Source of the DNA: Alviniconcha marisindica
Lineage: Eukaryota; Mollusca; Gastropoda; Provannidae
Reading direction: 5' to 3'
DNA: 64,000 nt
Assembly (NCBI GenBank): GCA_018857735.1
Contig: JABMCL010001559.1
Location: forward strand, 184,501 to 248,500
Shown here: positions 18,396 to 58,974 of the stretch, in pieces
Numbering within the stretch: the stretch's first letter is position 1
Layout: every line of letters begins with the position of its first letter
The notes under the pieces: generated by a model
What the model was told of the DNA's origin: nothing
The model's input: only the letters and a program-made list of their open reading frames with translations
Database searches by the model: none
Position numbers and translations under genes: made by a program

Positions 18396-21300
18396 CTGAA
18401 ACAAATAAAATTAAATAAACTTTTTTTTTTATAAACTTATGAGAAAGGTGATTGCATGGATAGAGACAATACAGCAAAAAGGGGAGGATTAATATGCCCT
18501 GGGTCTGAGACAAGGTGGATGGCCTTCTTTTCCTTTTTTCCTCATGGTACTGTTTGAAGTTTGAACATTTTGGCAAGTTTTTTTTGTTTTTGTTTTTATA
18601 CTGTTACAGAGAATGTACACATGCACATTTTTTCTTTTTTACACAGAAAGACATATATATCAATATGCTTGAACTGAAACAAGAAAAGTGAAAAAAATGC
18701 TAAATTGTCATTTTTGTTCCGAATACCATTTCGGGTTAAATTTGATGACCGGAAAATTAATCAGAAGAAAAGCTACTGTGGAAGATTATTAGTGAAGTTC
18801 ATATTTTTCTTTGTTTCAGTCTGTCTTCAATCTTAGCACCCAGAAAGAGACTTCATCCAGATAAAAATATGTTGCAGGAATACACAACACTATTGCTCAC
18901 CATAGCAATAAACATGAAACCATATGGTAAACTGAAACAATATGCACTGCTAATAGTTTGTGAGTCACTGACAACAGAGGTTGAAATGGTGCCTGTAATG
19001 GGAGAATACAGAGCAAATCAGATTTATATAAAAATTAAAAAAATTACCTCAAGGAACACTGTTGCCAAGTTGCTCAGTCTTGTGTTTGGGCAACTGGCAA
19101 ACCTCAGCATACACTCCACCACTGGCAGTATTGTTATATCTGTACACAAAAAAACCAGCATACACTCCACCACTGGCAGTCTTGTTGTATCTACACAAAA
19201 AACACATACACTCTACCAATGGCAGTATTGTTATATCTGTACACAGAAAACACATACACTCCACCACTGGCAATATTGTTATATCTGTACACAGAAAACA
19301 TCATACACTCCACCACTGGCAGTATTGATATATCTGTCCACAGAAAACACATCATACACTCCACCACTGGCAGTACTGATATATCTGTCCACAGAAAACA
19401 CATCATACACTCCACCACTGACTACTGTTATATCCATACACAGAAAACACACACACTCCACCACTGGCAGTATTGATATATCTGTCCACAGAAAACACAT
19501 CATACACTCCACCACTGCCACTGGCAGTACTGTTATATCCATACACAGAAAACACATCACACACTCCACCACTGCTACTGGCAGTACTGTTATATCCATA
19601 CACAAAAAACACATCCCACACTCCACCACTGCTACTGGCAGTACTGTTATATCCATACACAGAAAACACATCACACACTCCACCACTGCCACTGGCAGTA
19701 CTGTTATATCCATACACAGAAAAAACATACACTCCACCACTGCTACTGGCAGTATTGTTATATCCATACACAGAAAACACATCACACACTCCACCACTGC
19801 TACTGGCAGTACTGTTATATCCATACACAGAAAACACATCACAACCTCCACCACTGCTACTGGCAGTACTGTTATATCCATACACAGAAAACACATCATA
19901 CACTCCACCACTGCTACTGGCAGTACTGTTATATCCATACACAGAAAACACATCACACACTCCACCACTGCTACTGGCAGTACTGTTATATCCATACACA
20001 GAAAACACATCACACACTCCACCACTGCCAGTATTGTTATATCTGTACACAGAAAACACACTCCACCACTGCCAGTATTGTTATATCTGTACAGAGAAAA
20101 CACACTCCACCACTGCCAGTATTGTTATATCTGTACACAGAAAACACATCATACACTCCACCACTAGCAGTACTGTTATATCTGATGATGATGACAATGT
20201 GTTGGGGCAACTGGCAAACCTCAACATACACCCCACACTTGCCAGTACTGCGAAAGACGTTTCTGTTGTGTGTTTTTTCCCCCAACTGACCTGCCTGTGA
20301 CTGGGGTGTGACAAGGTACATGAGTGTTGTGATTGCTGACAGCACCGTTTCCTCATTACCACTGAAACACAGAACATGCCCACCTGTCAGTAGGATAGAA
20401 ACTCTTATGGGCATTTTTAATACAGTGCACTTTTAGCACAAAGTTGCTCGGCAAAGTACCTTGACCACTTTGCCAAGGCTTTTCTTCCCTGAAGTTAAAC
20501 TGCAAGTCTTGTTGATATGATAACAATAACAATATACTTTATTAATCCCAGTGGGAAATTAAAGCTGTCGTTCGATCGCACAACAAAGAACATATAATCT
20601 CAATAATTCTAAATCATGAACTACACGCATATATACACACTCTTAGACATACGCCCCCTTTCTCTCAATCTGCATATACTTAGTTATAGCAAACCCAAAA
20701 TTACCTGGAATAATGCTTTCTCTGTGTCAAACCAAAACGTAAAAACTCTCAAATTAAATATATATAATAATATATATAATCAGATTTACTTAGGCTAAAA
20801 GCCTTTATCTGGTTTTTGCCAGCCTAAGCTATTCTGTCCAAACTTTCAACACTGAGGTCACTGTGTGGGTGGGCAAAACTCAGTGAAAATTTTTCCTGTC
20901 TTGCCAAATGAAGTCCAGCCTGCTCTTAAAAGCCTGCAGGGACGGGGACTGGCAATCCCATGTTGTCGTGTGAAGTCCTGGCAAAGTAGCCAAAACTGAC
21001 CACTGGCTGGCTGGCCACTTTATGACATGATCAGATTGTCGGTTATTGTTTACTTTGAACAGTGTAACAAACTGAAAAAACTTCCACCACTGAGATTAAG
21101 ACTGATGGTTTTAGTAATTTTACCTGCAGGAACATCAGCAGATGCTGTGGGACCCAAAGCAGGGAGGCGCTTCTGTTGATGAAGGTTTTGGAACAGCTGA
21201 TAACTGCCACTTTAGAGTTTAGTATCAAAGAACCAAAGTGACAAAAGATTTATTTGCCAAGTCAAGCGGGCCTTTGACAGGTTTGTGAAGCTATGCGATG

Positions 21301-23023
21301 ACTGTGAGTGGCCTTTTACCCATTCAACTTGTGACTAAAGTGGATGTGCTTCTGTCGCTGAAGGTTTGGGAACAGTCGGTAGCTGCCACTTTAGTATTAA
21401 AGAACCAAAGTGACTAAATATGTATTTGCCAAGTCAAGTGGGCCTTTGACAGGTTTGTAAAGCTATACTATTACAAATTACTATGACTCTGAGCGGCCTT
21501 TTACCAGTTCAACTTGGGACTAAAATGGATGTGCTTCTGTTGCTGAAGGTTTGGGAACAGCCGGTAGCTGCCACTTTAGTATTAAAGAACCAAAGTGACT
21601 AAAGACGTATTTGCCAAGTGGGGCTTTGACAAGTTGGTGAAGCTATACTATGACTGTGAGCGGCCTTTTACCAGTTCAACTTGTGACTAAAAAGCACATA
21701 TGGATGTGGAAATGTTCAAGTCCAAGGGATATATATATATATTTACCAAAAAGTGCATGGTAATTTTTCTTTTGTGATTTCATGAGGCATAAACTAGAAA
21801 GAGTTAATGTCATTGTTATGAGCACTGAAATGAAGAACACTCCTTTCTGGAACGTTACAAAAAAGTTAATGACAGAGAAAGGACTGTGTGGATGGCAGTT
21901 TAATGTTTACACAGTGTACACGCATACATGCATTGTTTAAACTGGCAAACACAGGCGCAAACACATGCATGCACACACACACACACACAAACACATACAC
22001 TCACTCACACACACACACACTAACAACAAAATTGTTCTATGCAATCTGCTACAAAAGTACAAGTACACTACTAGTGTACCACTCACCTAGACAGACATTT
22101 AATCACTAAAGGCACTCCACCATTCTTTAGGATGTGATCCTTGTTCCGTCTGTCTAAACATAACACAACAAACAAATGCCATCTCATCAAATGACTACAT
22201 GGAGCAATATATATATATATATATATAAACGATTACACATGCCCAAAATTGACAAGATTTAAAAACAAACTGCCTTTTTTTTTCTTTTTCTTTTTTATAC
22301 TTTATGTAAATTGTTTTGCTCTACATGTGTATAGAATATCATATTTAGGTTAATATGTATCATGTGAGCGCTCAGGCGTTGATGAGCGCATGATAAATGT
22401 ACATTATTATTATTATATAAACCTCAGTCTAATTTTTTTTAATTTTAAGACATGTCCCAAACAGTGAATTTGCCATTCACAAAAAGTTTGCATGGCAAAA
22501 TACTCCCCATTGTGTGCCTAGTGAATCTGTAAGGCACAGTGTGACTGTTGGTATAAACTCACTTTGCACTTGGTCCCATTATTAGATAATTAGATACATC
22601 AACAGACCTAGTTTGATTGCAAAATCTACATCAGTGGTACAGGAAATAATATAGGACTGACAAAACTTCTGATGAAGAACCTTTCCTGAACCTCTGCTGT
22701 GATTATGACCTTGTCTCAAGGTCTTGCAACCTTGATCAAGTCTTTTCTTAGAAACTGCAATTACCGCTACCATCAAATTAGTTTGGTTGGAACAGAATGT
22801 ATGCCAAATTGTATTCACAAATAACACATCATCGATTATAATTCATATGGTGCAGGGGTCAAATCAAGGATCGACTTGTAGTTAAAAAATGATGATAAGC
22901 AAAATGATGAGGGACTCACCAAGGCAAGCATTGCACAGTCCCCCCAACCCAAACTCCACTAGTTTCTCATCAGCCTCCTCCACAGAATCTGCACACAACA
23001 CACACACTGAAAGAGGGAGGAAG

Positions 23024-23111
<88 letters not shown>

Positions 23112-23130
23112 AATGAAACAGAGGGAGGGT

Positions 23131-23208
<78 letters not shown>

Positions 23209-25382
23209 ACAATTTAAAAACAAATATGTTCTCAAAACTGATCAAGGTTTTGCAATGTTCACATCTGAGGGATCTTCTTTTCATGTTTCTTTCTTTCTTT
23301 CCTTTTCTTTTTCTCTCGGGTTTTACTCTACATGAACGCTGAGCATGTGTGCATGTTTGTGTTTTTTACATGTATAAATATATATTTTTGTAGTTAAAGA
23401 TGTGTGTGTGTGTGTGTGTGCACTCATGTGTGCATGCCAGCATGAGTGTGTGTATGAGTGTGTGCGTGCGTGTGTGTGTATGCATGTGCATGCATGTGAC
23501 ATGTGTACACTTTTGTGTATGTCATGATGTGTGTGTAATTTGTGTGTCATGTGCATACTGCATGTGAATGTACAAATATGCGTAAGTGAATTGTATTTTC
23601 ATGTCCAGTGATTCACCCAGGACTTGTCTGAAATAGGTCACCAGACCAGTTCAGCCATGAAGCAACTGGTCTTTAGGAAAATAAATAAGTAAAATGTTTT
23701 GTGTCCATCACAATCATGGCAATTCTCTGGGTGTTTTTTTTTCTTCTTCTTTTTTCTGAGAGCAAAATCATGTGTGATTTCATTTTTGATAAAAACTGCA
23801 TCAGGAATATTTCATGACATGTAATGATGGCATTGTAAGCAGTGTGGTGAATGTACAATACAATGGATTTTGGTTTCTAACATGACACACAAATTACCAA
23901 CCCAAAAAGAGATCCAAAATGTTGAGTCTGCGTATGTAGTCATAGTTGATTGGATCATAGGCAAAGTTGGCCAAGTTGGCAATCACCTGTTGTTTGGACT
24001 CTGGTAGGAAAGGAATAGAATCAAGAGATTTACCAAACACAAACTCAAAGCAAAGAATCAGCCAACAATACAAGAGAGTTAATTAGTGCTTGAAAGATGT
24101 CAAACACAGGAAAGCCTTGACCCTGCAGTAACTCTCACCTGGTATGCGAGTATAAATTTATACAAGGCACACAAACTCCACCAAAAGTAATCCCCCTATT
24201 ATTATTAATTTACTATGAATAGTATGATCTACACAGGCATGGAATTGATTTAAAAGAAAAACTCTGAAATCTAGGGTGGTCTGGGCCCCCCCCCCCCCCC
24301 CCCCCCACCAGAAAATTTCCCATTCAAAGGATCAAAATCTATGCTATCTGAGGCTATCCAGAGGTAATTTTTATGGAAATAATTCAGCCTTTTCATCCGC
24401 TACCAACTGAAATCAACTCAGCGTGGAAGCCCCCCAACCTCCAGACTTCAAACGACTGATTACTGCCTCAAGCACCCCATGCGTGCTCCTCTCTCGTCAC
24501 ATCTAAACCGAAAGTTAGGTCCTGCAACATTTGAAATCAAGATATCTAACTGCAACATCACGAAACCAGGCACCAATGCGTTCCAGGCTTCATTTCCTCA
24601 ATAACTTTTACATCCAGCTCAACTGGTATTCTTCCTCCATAAAGTGGCCTCCTTCATCATATTGAATTTGAAGAGTATGTCACTATTTAGTGCATTTTTG
24701 TTGTTGTTGTTTTTGTAATGCACACACACACACACACACACACTTTGCAACTTTTTTTCTTTGATCAGTATGGAAGCACTATTGTTGCAATGTTAGTATA
24801 CCTGTACATGCATACATGTACAACAAAAACCGATGGTACAGTTCCCTGATGATTGGTGTGTGGAGGCGGTGACCAACGATGCATTAGCCGTTGTGTTCTG
24901 TACTCTGGCTTTAGTGTAGGCCTATGCTCGTGTGTGCTACCATGGAAAGGGAATCGCCATGTAAGATGACAGGCTGGAAAAGGCTGTCACACATCGTGCT
25001 GACCCGGCGTTAAAACTAAACAGTAAATTTATACCGGCACAACCCGGTTTGAGATGGTCATTTTCTTTCTATATATATAGGAACTGCGCCAGTATATGAT
25101 CTCAAATCAGGCGCGACGGTCTAAGATCTCGTATCGGCGCTTGTGTTGGTATATTGGGCATTTTCACTTTCACACATAGTCATATATCGGTGCTAACACG
25201 ACTACTGGGAGGGTACTCCTACTAGACTACTAGTACTAGTCCTGGATGACCAGGCCGAACACAAAAAGCATACCTTGCTCCTGGGTATCTTGGTATTCTG
25301 TTACGAGTGCTTGTAGATAATTAAACCTATCTATGCCGTCAGCGCCAGTTTTTCTTTCCAAATACTCTTTCGAACTGAACAT
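18159..25382 (-). CDS. ARMC7: Armadillo repeat-containing protein 7, complete (7 coding exons)
   Basis: Exons on the minus strand are 25274-25382, 23902-24000, 22920-22988, 22087-22153, 20291-20361, 19048-19139 and 18159-18395. Together they encode 247 residues with all phases consistent. The translation follows the small metazoan ARMC7 protein (about 198 residues in mammals): [105 protein letters not shown]. The core is a few armadillo helices. The cellular role of ARMC7 is poorly defined and I assign none. The protein is longer than its relatives because of a C-terminal GTSGLD-type repeat tail encoded by an 18-bp tandem repeat. The gene is head to head with PRKAA and tail to tail with NUP155. 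Confidence 0.93.
18165..18312 (-). repeat. ARMC7: 18-bp coding tandem repeat in ARMC7
   Basis: Eight units of 18 bp (plus strand GTCTAAGCCTGATGTGCC, alternating with GTCTAAGGCAGATGTGCC). It is in frame and gives a six-residue protein repeat of (G/A)LDGTS type with one M variant. Divisibility by 3 keeps the reading frame whatever the copy number. Confidence 0.95.
19048..19139 (-). CDS. ARMC7: ARMC7 exon 6
   Basis: 92 nt, acceptor GTACAG before 19139, donor GTAATT after 19048. It encodes (D)[18 protein letters not shown], then [12 protein letters not shown], matching (P)VVQCMLRF......RLRNLAQIFLE of mammalian ARMC7. The acceptor and exon start are the unit of the large array upstream. Confidence 0.93.
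19100..20260 (-). repeat. 1.1-kb array of the ARMC7 exon 6 acceptor and exon start
   Basis: About 22 units of 46-57 bp, read on the minus strand as TTTCTGTGTACAG, then ATATAACAATACTGCCAGTG and GTGGAGTGTATG. These are the acceptor and first 33 nt of exon 6. The outermost copy (about 20207-20260) retains a longer exon piece including GAGGTTTGCCAGTTGCCC. The central block (about 19500-20030) consists of 57-bp units in which the acceptor AG has become GG. Confidence 0.96.
20291..20361 (-). CDS. ARMC7: ARMC7 exon 5
   Basis: 71 nt encoding (S)[20 protein letters not shown], then [16 protein letters not shown] is nearly invariant in ARMC7. Acceptor TGTTTCAG, donor GTCAGT. The donor at 20290 fits phase 1; a nearer GC site does not. 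Confidence 0.94.
20521..20600. repeat. Possible retroposon 3' end with TTTATTAATCCC motif
   Basis: CTTTATTAATCCCAGTGGGAAATTAAAG resembles the short terminal motif seen at many non-LTR element ends. Nothing else supports a specific family. Confidence 0.35.
20764..20970 (-). mobile_element. 5'-truncated non-LTR retrotransposon 3' end, copy A
   Basis: On the minus strand a short frame reads [19 protein letters not shown] and stop. This is typical of the last residues of LINE reverse transcriptases (FKNRLD.FW.). The following 3' UTR ends AAGCCTAAGTAAATCTGAT. The same sequence occurs in plus orientation at 33390-33570. Confidence 0.75.
21160..21700 (+). repeat. Tandem triplication, about 180-bp unit
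   Basis: Three copies contain GCTTCTGTTG(A/C)TGAAGG, GAACCAAAGTGAC(A/T)AAA, TATTTGCCAAGT and GAGTGGCCTTTTACC. Starts are about 175-182 bp apart, inside ARMC7 intron 4. Confidence 0.9.
22087..22153 (-). CDS. ARMC7: ARMC7 exon 4
   Basis: 67 nt encoding (D)[20 protein letters not shown], then S. It aligns with D.(A)NKEHIL..GGVPL(I/V)I.CLS. Acceptor TTATGTTTAG, donor GTGAGT, phase 2. Confidence 0.92.
22920..22988 (-). CDS. ARMC7: ARMC7 exon 3
   Basis: 69 nt encoding (D)[20 protein letters not shown], then CL. The family has S..E.NE.LVEFAIGGLCNLC. Acceptor GTGTGCAG, donor GTGAGT. Confidence 0.92.
23018..23205 (+). repeat. Two long GA microsatellites
   Basis: (GA)n at about 23034-23108 and 23136-23204, separated by a short unique spacer, inside ARMC7 intron 2 (24 bp and more upstream of the exon 3 acceptor region). 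On the transcribed strand this is a long CT tract. Confidence 0.97.
23400..23560 (+). repeat. TG-rich microsatellite
   Basis: Interrupted (TG)n with TGCATG variants, in ARMC7 intron 2. The ORFs here are repeat translations. Confidence 0.9.
23902..24000 (-). CDS. ARMC7: ARMC7 exon 2
   Basis: 99 nt encoding (E)[20 protein letters not shown], then [14 protein letters not shown](L/I)[12 protein letters not shown](E/D)Y is the ARMC7 signature. Acceptor TCCTACCAG. The donor needed for the exon 3 phase is GTTGGT at 23901, a weak site; a nearby GTAATT would break the frame. Confidence 0.93.
24001..25273. other. ARMC7: ARMC7 intron 1
   Basis: Contains a poly-C tract at about 24289-24306, a short (CA)n at 24720-24743 and otherwise unique AT-rich sequence. 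No further exon was recognised. Confidence 0.6.
25274..25382 (-). CDS. ARMC7: ARMC7 exon 1 with start codon
   Basis: 109 nt from ATG at 25382-25380. It encodes [20 protein letters not shown], then [24 protein letters not shown](F/Y)Q.T matches the N-terminus of ARMC7. Donor GTATGC. The ATG context is AAAATGT, and the first ATG gives the family length. Confidence 0.93.
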
Positions 25383-53539
<28,157 letters not shown>

Positions 53540-54305
53540 AGACCTGGGGGTAGAGGTGGAGCAGAGGAGGGGGGGGGGGGGGGGGGATATCGACTTCCGG
53601 AAGGAAAGTGTCAGACCGGTGCCTGGTATATTGCTGTTCCTGAGGAGAGGAGGGGCGGGGAGGGGCGTGAGCAAGGATTTAGTGGAGGATGTGGTTTCTG
53701 AAGTTTCAGACAGGTTTGGTTTTGTTTACTTGCGGCTTGGTGGGGGGGGGGGGGTTCAAGTTGATTGCTCAAAGGTTTGAGACAGGTGCTAGTTGTCCTT
53801 GACAGATGTGTGAAGGGCAAAACATATTGGAGGGGGGCATTATTGTCGGAGAATGAGGCTGTTGGTTTGATGGTGAAAGCTTGAGGCATTTGTTAAAGCA
53901 CCGTAGTGTGTCTGTTGATTTGAAGCTTTTAGGTCATGAGGAAGGTCCATTCTGGCTCAAAAACATGCAGTTTTTTCCTTTTCTTTTTCCAGGTGGAATG
54001 TGGTGGATGATTTTTTATTGTTGAAAGATCTAGGACAGGGTTGCATGTTGGTGGCAGAACCAGTAATGTTCAGAGGGCATACATACCCTTGTACATTCTG
54101 ATTTGATTCGGGTTGAGAGGAGTGTCTGTTGGTTTGGAAAGTCTGATGTTGAACACAGTCGAGACAAGGAAGACTGGCTTGAGAGTAAGGGCTGGGTGTT
54201 AAAGGGGATACCAGGCAAAGAAGTGTCACAGGCTGTATTGATAGAAAATAGAAATGGAACGGAAAATACCGTACAACAAGAAAAGTCGGCGTTTGTTGTG
54301 TAAAG

Positions 54306-54425
54306 CTGGTCACGAGCACTGCCATTTTCTGTCTGGCAGTCTGTGGGGATGGAACATGGCTGGCATGTGTGGAACAAGCATCTAATACCTCATGAGCCAA
54401 CCTTCTCCGCTCTTCAGTGGTAAAA
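54306..54425 (+). repeat. Dispersed repeat family, diverged plus copy
   Basis: GCACTGCCATTTT, GGCAGTCTGT, CATGTGTGGAACAAGCATC and CTCATGAGCCAACC correspond to 39043-39178. It is inside the PRKAA 3' UTR. Confidence 0.65.
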
Positions 54426-55725
54426 CATATTTGTGCACTTGGGTACTCAAATTTGAAGCAAAAACAAAAACAAACAAAAAAGTGGCATAAATTATTATGG
54501 AACAACCATACAAACTCTGATGGAACAACTAAGCAAAGCCTGCAAATAGAAATATTTGCAAATTTTCTACATTTTTAGGTCAATACTTGGGGTACTCTAT
54601 TCTGTGTCCGCTGTCTGCTAAGCATGGTTGTGCATCAGGTATTTTGAGTTTGCACGGCCCAGCTTGTGTGGATAGTCAGTTAAATTCCAGTTCCAGTCAG
54701 CTGATCCAAAGAAAGTTCAGTTTTTTCCCCCTCTGACGTTTTCTCGTCTGTGGAAGATTGTACACTCTAAAAGTCTGTCGGTTCATGACTGGAAGGGGGT
54801 GGGGGTGGCCAAAGTTGTTTGTTGATGCGATTGGCCCCAAGTGTCTGAGTGTGGATTTCAGAGCTTGGTTGGTGATGTTCATCAAAAGTTGTTTACATTC
54901 ATTTTCAGTTTGTATTGCTGTGCTTGTTGGCGCATGGACATTTTGAGGAATTGAAATCAATTGCTTAGCTGCGTATAGATTGTAAACAGTTCAGTGTAGG
55001 TTTTGAAAATGTCACTTTTTTCTCTCCATTATCCTGCCTGTTTTTTGTTTTTTTTAACAGGAACTGCTTTTATCTGTTTTATTCCTCAGTAATGTTCATT
55101 TTAAACTTCTCTATTAATAATCTAGTAAACAAGCATTAATAAAATTTAAATGCTTATGGACTACTTAAGACATTTGAGGAGACAGGTGAATTTTGTTCAA
55201 GCGCTAAACTTACTTTGGATGAAATTCCATGCAATTATTGTGCAACTATGTTCTGTTTCCTATACATTAATTTTTGTTGTTGCTACTTTTTGTGTGTTGT
55301 GTAAGTCTTCATTCATGTAAAGTGTACTGGTATTTCATTTCTTAAATTCACACACACATATTAAAACAAACAAATAGTTGGCTATTAAAGTAGATGAGTG
55401 AAGTTAGATGTGTGTGTTTTGTGTGTGTGTGAGAGAGAGAGTTACAAATACTGTATCAGAAGAAAACAATTGTAGTTTTGCATTCAATGATTTGTTGCAT
55501 TGGCAGTCTTTTTCCCTTCCTAGTGTTAATGGATGAAGAAAGAAAGAAAAAAACAGATGATAATGCAGAAAAGAAGCATGCTGATGTTCCTTCTGCATAA
55601 ATGGCATTTTGTCACTGTGATATTGATGTCTTGTAAATGGGGAATGGATTTTGGGGTTTACATGTACATGTGTAGGTCAAACAAAAACTGTATTTACATT
55701 TAGGACTTTGCTGTGGTGTATTATA

Positions 55726-55731
55726 AATAAA
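55726..55731 (+). terminator. PRKAA: PRKAA poly(A) signal candidate (distal)
   Basis: AATAAA followed by an A/T-rich then T-rich stretch. A proximal AATAAA lies at 55138-55143. Which one is used cannot be told from sequence. Confidence 0.5.
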
Positions 55732-55759
55732 TATGCAAAAAAAGCATTTCATGTTTTTT

Positions 55760-57700
55760 TCTTCTTCTTTTTTCTCTCTTTAACTCTGTGTGTGTGTGTG
55801 TGCACGCACAACAGATGTCAACAAGAACAGACACAAAGCGATGGCTCTTTCCCTCATTTGCGCCCATTTATTTCACCACAAAATATCGAACAGATCACAT
55901 TCATTGCTTCGCACAGATGCCAACACTTTCTCACAAAACATTAAAATGGGCTGTTTGAAGTTTACACAACAAACATTTGATGACATACCTCATCATGACA
56001 CATCTCATAGTTACAACATACCTCGTGACACCCTCGCATTTATGGCATATATCATGCTTTACCTTACCTTTCACTTACAACATAACTTGCTCCATCACGA
56101 CAAACCCCATGCTGCTGCAACATACTTTGCCCCGTTCTGTGCAATACAAATTACATGAGATTCCAAACAAAGATCATATTTCAAGTACGCGTTTTTCCAC
56201 CTCTTGTTCTGGGCTCTGTTAACCTGCTTGGGATTTGTGCAGACAAACTGAAGATGCGGTTACCATGTGTGTACATGCACATGTCACCTGCTGATGAAGC
56301 ATCATCACCAGGTTTCCTAAGAAGGGTGTTTGCTTGAATTTTTACTGTAAAAAATCAGCTCTCGAAATTTCATTTAAACATTTTGATCTTTCATTTTCTT
56401 GACACAGTTGAGGGGAGTGGTACTTTTTCCTGATGTTCACCAGACAGATCAACTTTCCATCATCACTGAAGTAAATGCGCCCTTTGAAGTAGGCCAGGCA
56501 TCATGCCAGCAATGTTACTGAGCGTCAAATCTCCTAGCATTGTTCTAGAACAGGACGTCCATTTTCAGAGTTTCTATAGCATTAGCTGACGAAAACCCTT
56601 TTTAATCTGATCGGTTCTTGGACTGTGATGTCCAGTCAACAGTCACCTGTCAGCAAAATCCCCATCCTCCCTCTCCAAGCGTCAGTAAACAGTGAAATTA
56701 CTTTATTCTTGCTTTCAGGTGTTTTCAAGATGCTACTCTTGTAGTGGTGGAACAGAACCTACAGACTATTGTACCACTGAGTAACAATTGAATGTTACAC
56801 TGATGTACATTCTTGTACATAAACATAACTTTTCCAAGAAATAAGTCAGTAGCAACCACAAGACAAAAACACATGCACAGCTGACAGACAAATGTTTCCT
56901 TACATTTACAATTACTAAAATTAGCAGTGTTTAAGTGTTTATATAAAATCACTAGAGCTGTTATAAATTATAGTATTCATCTCACACTGAAGCAGGGGCA
57001 CAATGTCTGTCTGAGTGTATTTTTACCCACAATTCTAGTTGTATTTCTAATGCAAAAAAAGAGAAAATGCAACAACAGTGTGTCAGCAGCAAACATTTTA
57101 AAAATTCCCAACAGAGTGCATACCAGAGTTTTGGTTCTAAGCAATATGCTGTAGATAATGAATTAAAATGAATTACAATTTAGTTTGTGACACAGTTGAA
57201 CAGACTCATTGTGTCTGAATTTTACCCAGTGGATAAATATTTCATCAAATTCATAACAAATCAGAACAATAAAGAGGATTTGCACAGTGATCCAAACTTC
57301 CAAATAAATTGGGAGTGCAAAGTACTAAACACAAATGTTAACACACACACACACACATGCATACACAGATGAGGATAAAGACAGCCATGAAAAGACAGGA
57401 GGTTTTAGAAACAGTTTTTGAACAGGTGAGGGTTTTTTAGGACAGCCCTGAAAGAGGAAGTGGAATCAGAATGGCAGTGTGTTTGAAGCAAATTGTTCCC
57501 AACTGTTGGTGTGAGGAACTGATCTTCCACCAAATGTTCCTGTGTTCATGTGATAGGCAAACAAAGGTAGTGCCACAAATTGCATGTGGTAAGTCAATAC
57601 CTCTTTGAGACTCTTGTCACATCTCAAACTATAACCCATGTCAGATAGATGAATGAAATCTGTCTAAACACAAACATGGGATATCCCACAACAGGCTAGG
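55760..57700. other. Intergenic or 3' UTR sequence, no recognised gene
   Basis: AT-rich with short ORFs that match nothing I recognise. A minus-strand AATAAA (plus TTTATT at 55867-55872) could end a transcript coming from the right. A CA tract lies at about 57343-57358. Confidence 0.4.
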
Positions 57701-57714
57701 AGGCTTACACTTCC

Positions 57715-58545
57715 ACATATTTGACAGCGACACACATGCCACCCTCAAACCTGCCAGTGACACATCTGACACCCACATACCTGACAGTGACACACCTGAT
57801 ATCACATACTTGACAGTGACACATCTTACACCCACATACCTAACAGTGACACACCTGACACCCACATACATGACAGTGGCACACATGACACCACATACTT
57901 TACAGTGACACATCTGACACCCACATACTTGACAGTGGCACACATGACACATACATGACAGTGACACACATGACACCAACATACATGACAGTGACACACT
58001 TGACACCCATATACTTGACAGTGGCACACGGCACTCACATACTTAGCAGTGACACACAACATCCACATACTTGACAGTGGCACACATGACACCCTCATAC
58101 TTGGCATTAACACACACAGCACCCACATACAGTGACACACATGATCATGATGCTCACATACATGGCAGTGACACACATGACACCCACATACTTGATAGTG
58201 GCACACACAATGTCCACATACTTGACAGTGGCACACATGGACTCCACATATATGACAGAGAACTGATTTTAATTGCTCAGCTAACCATGATGGTCATATC
58301 AGAGTGAAACACTTGACAGTGACACACATGACATCCACATACTTGACAGTGGTGAATATGATGCACACACACTTGGCATCCATATACTTGACAATGGCAC
58401 CAATGTATGACAATAACTCACATACTTCATTACTTGACAGAGACACACATACATAACACCCACATACTTGACAGTGACACACATGGTGCCCACATACTTG
58501 ACAGCGGTATGATAACCCATACATTTCATTTCTTGACCAGGGCAC
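57715..58545 (+). repeat. About 30-bp minisatellite
   Basis: About 25 imperfect units with ACTTGACAGTGACACACATG and ACACCCACAT. ORFs on both strands here are repeat translations. Confidence 0.95.
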
Positions 58546-58974
58546 ATACACACTTGACACAATCAGGCACACACAGTACACATATCTCCATTTGACATAA
58601 ACCAAATCTCAAACCAACCATTCTGGCAAACTGTTGCCTCTCACAAAAAAGAAGGTTATGCCAGACACAATGAAGCCTGTTCAGAAATACAAGGATAAAA
58701 ATAGCTTTAGAACCCAAATGCTAAATGTTCACCAATCGTCTACTCTCTACTCCCAAGCCCTTCAAAACAGGGCAACAGTCCCTCAGGGACAAGTCACATT
58801 TTATGAGGACTTTCGCCTAACTACACTAATAAAAGCAAATTCCAGGCATCAGTTTACGACATCCTTCCTTCAGCCACTGCCGTAAGTGGTTACGCCATAG
58901 GTCTCTGAAAACTGTAAGTCAGTTAACAGTTTTTCAAATTTCAAGTTTCAATGTTGTTTTTCAAATTTATTACT

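Larger units (their letters stand above)
53540..55755 (+). other. PRKAA: Probable PRKAA 3' UTR
   Basis: Runs from the stop to AATAAA at 55138-55143 or at 55726-55731. Contains a poly-G tract (53569-53586) and a dispersed repeat at 54306-54425. No coding signal was seen. Confidence 0.55.

Noticed and set aside
18869..20300. Plus-strand ORFs of 432 and 275 codons with [13 protein letters not shown] repeats
   Set aside because: Antisense of the ARMC7 exon 6 acceptor array. The length comes from a 57-bp period without stops.
54103..54303. 66-codon ORF in the PRKAA 3' flank
   Set aside because: Short, unrecognised and inside the probable 3' UTR.
58634..58885. 83-codon plus-strand ORF beginning MPLTKKKVMPDT
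   Set aside because: No recognised domain, no splice context, and it lies next to a minisatellite. Likely chance.
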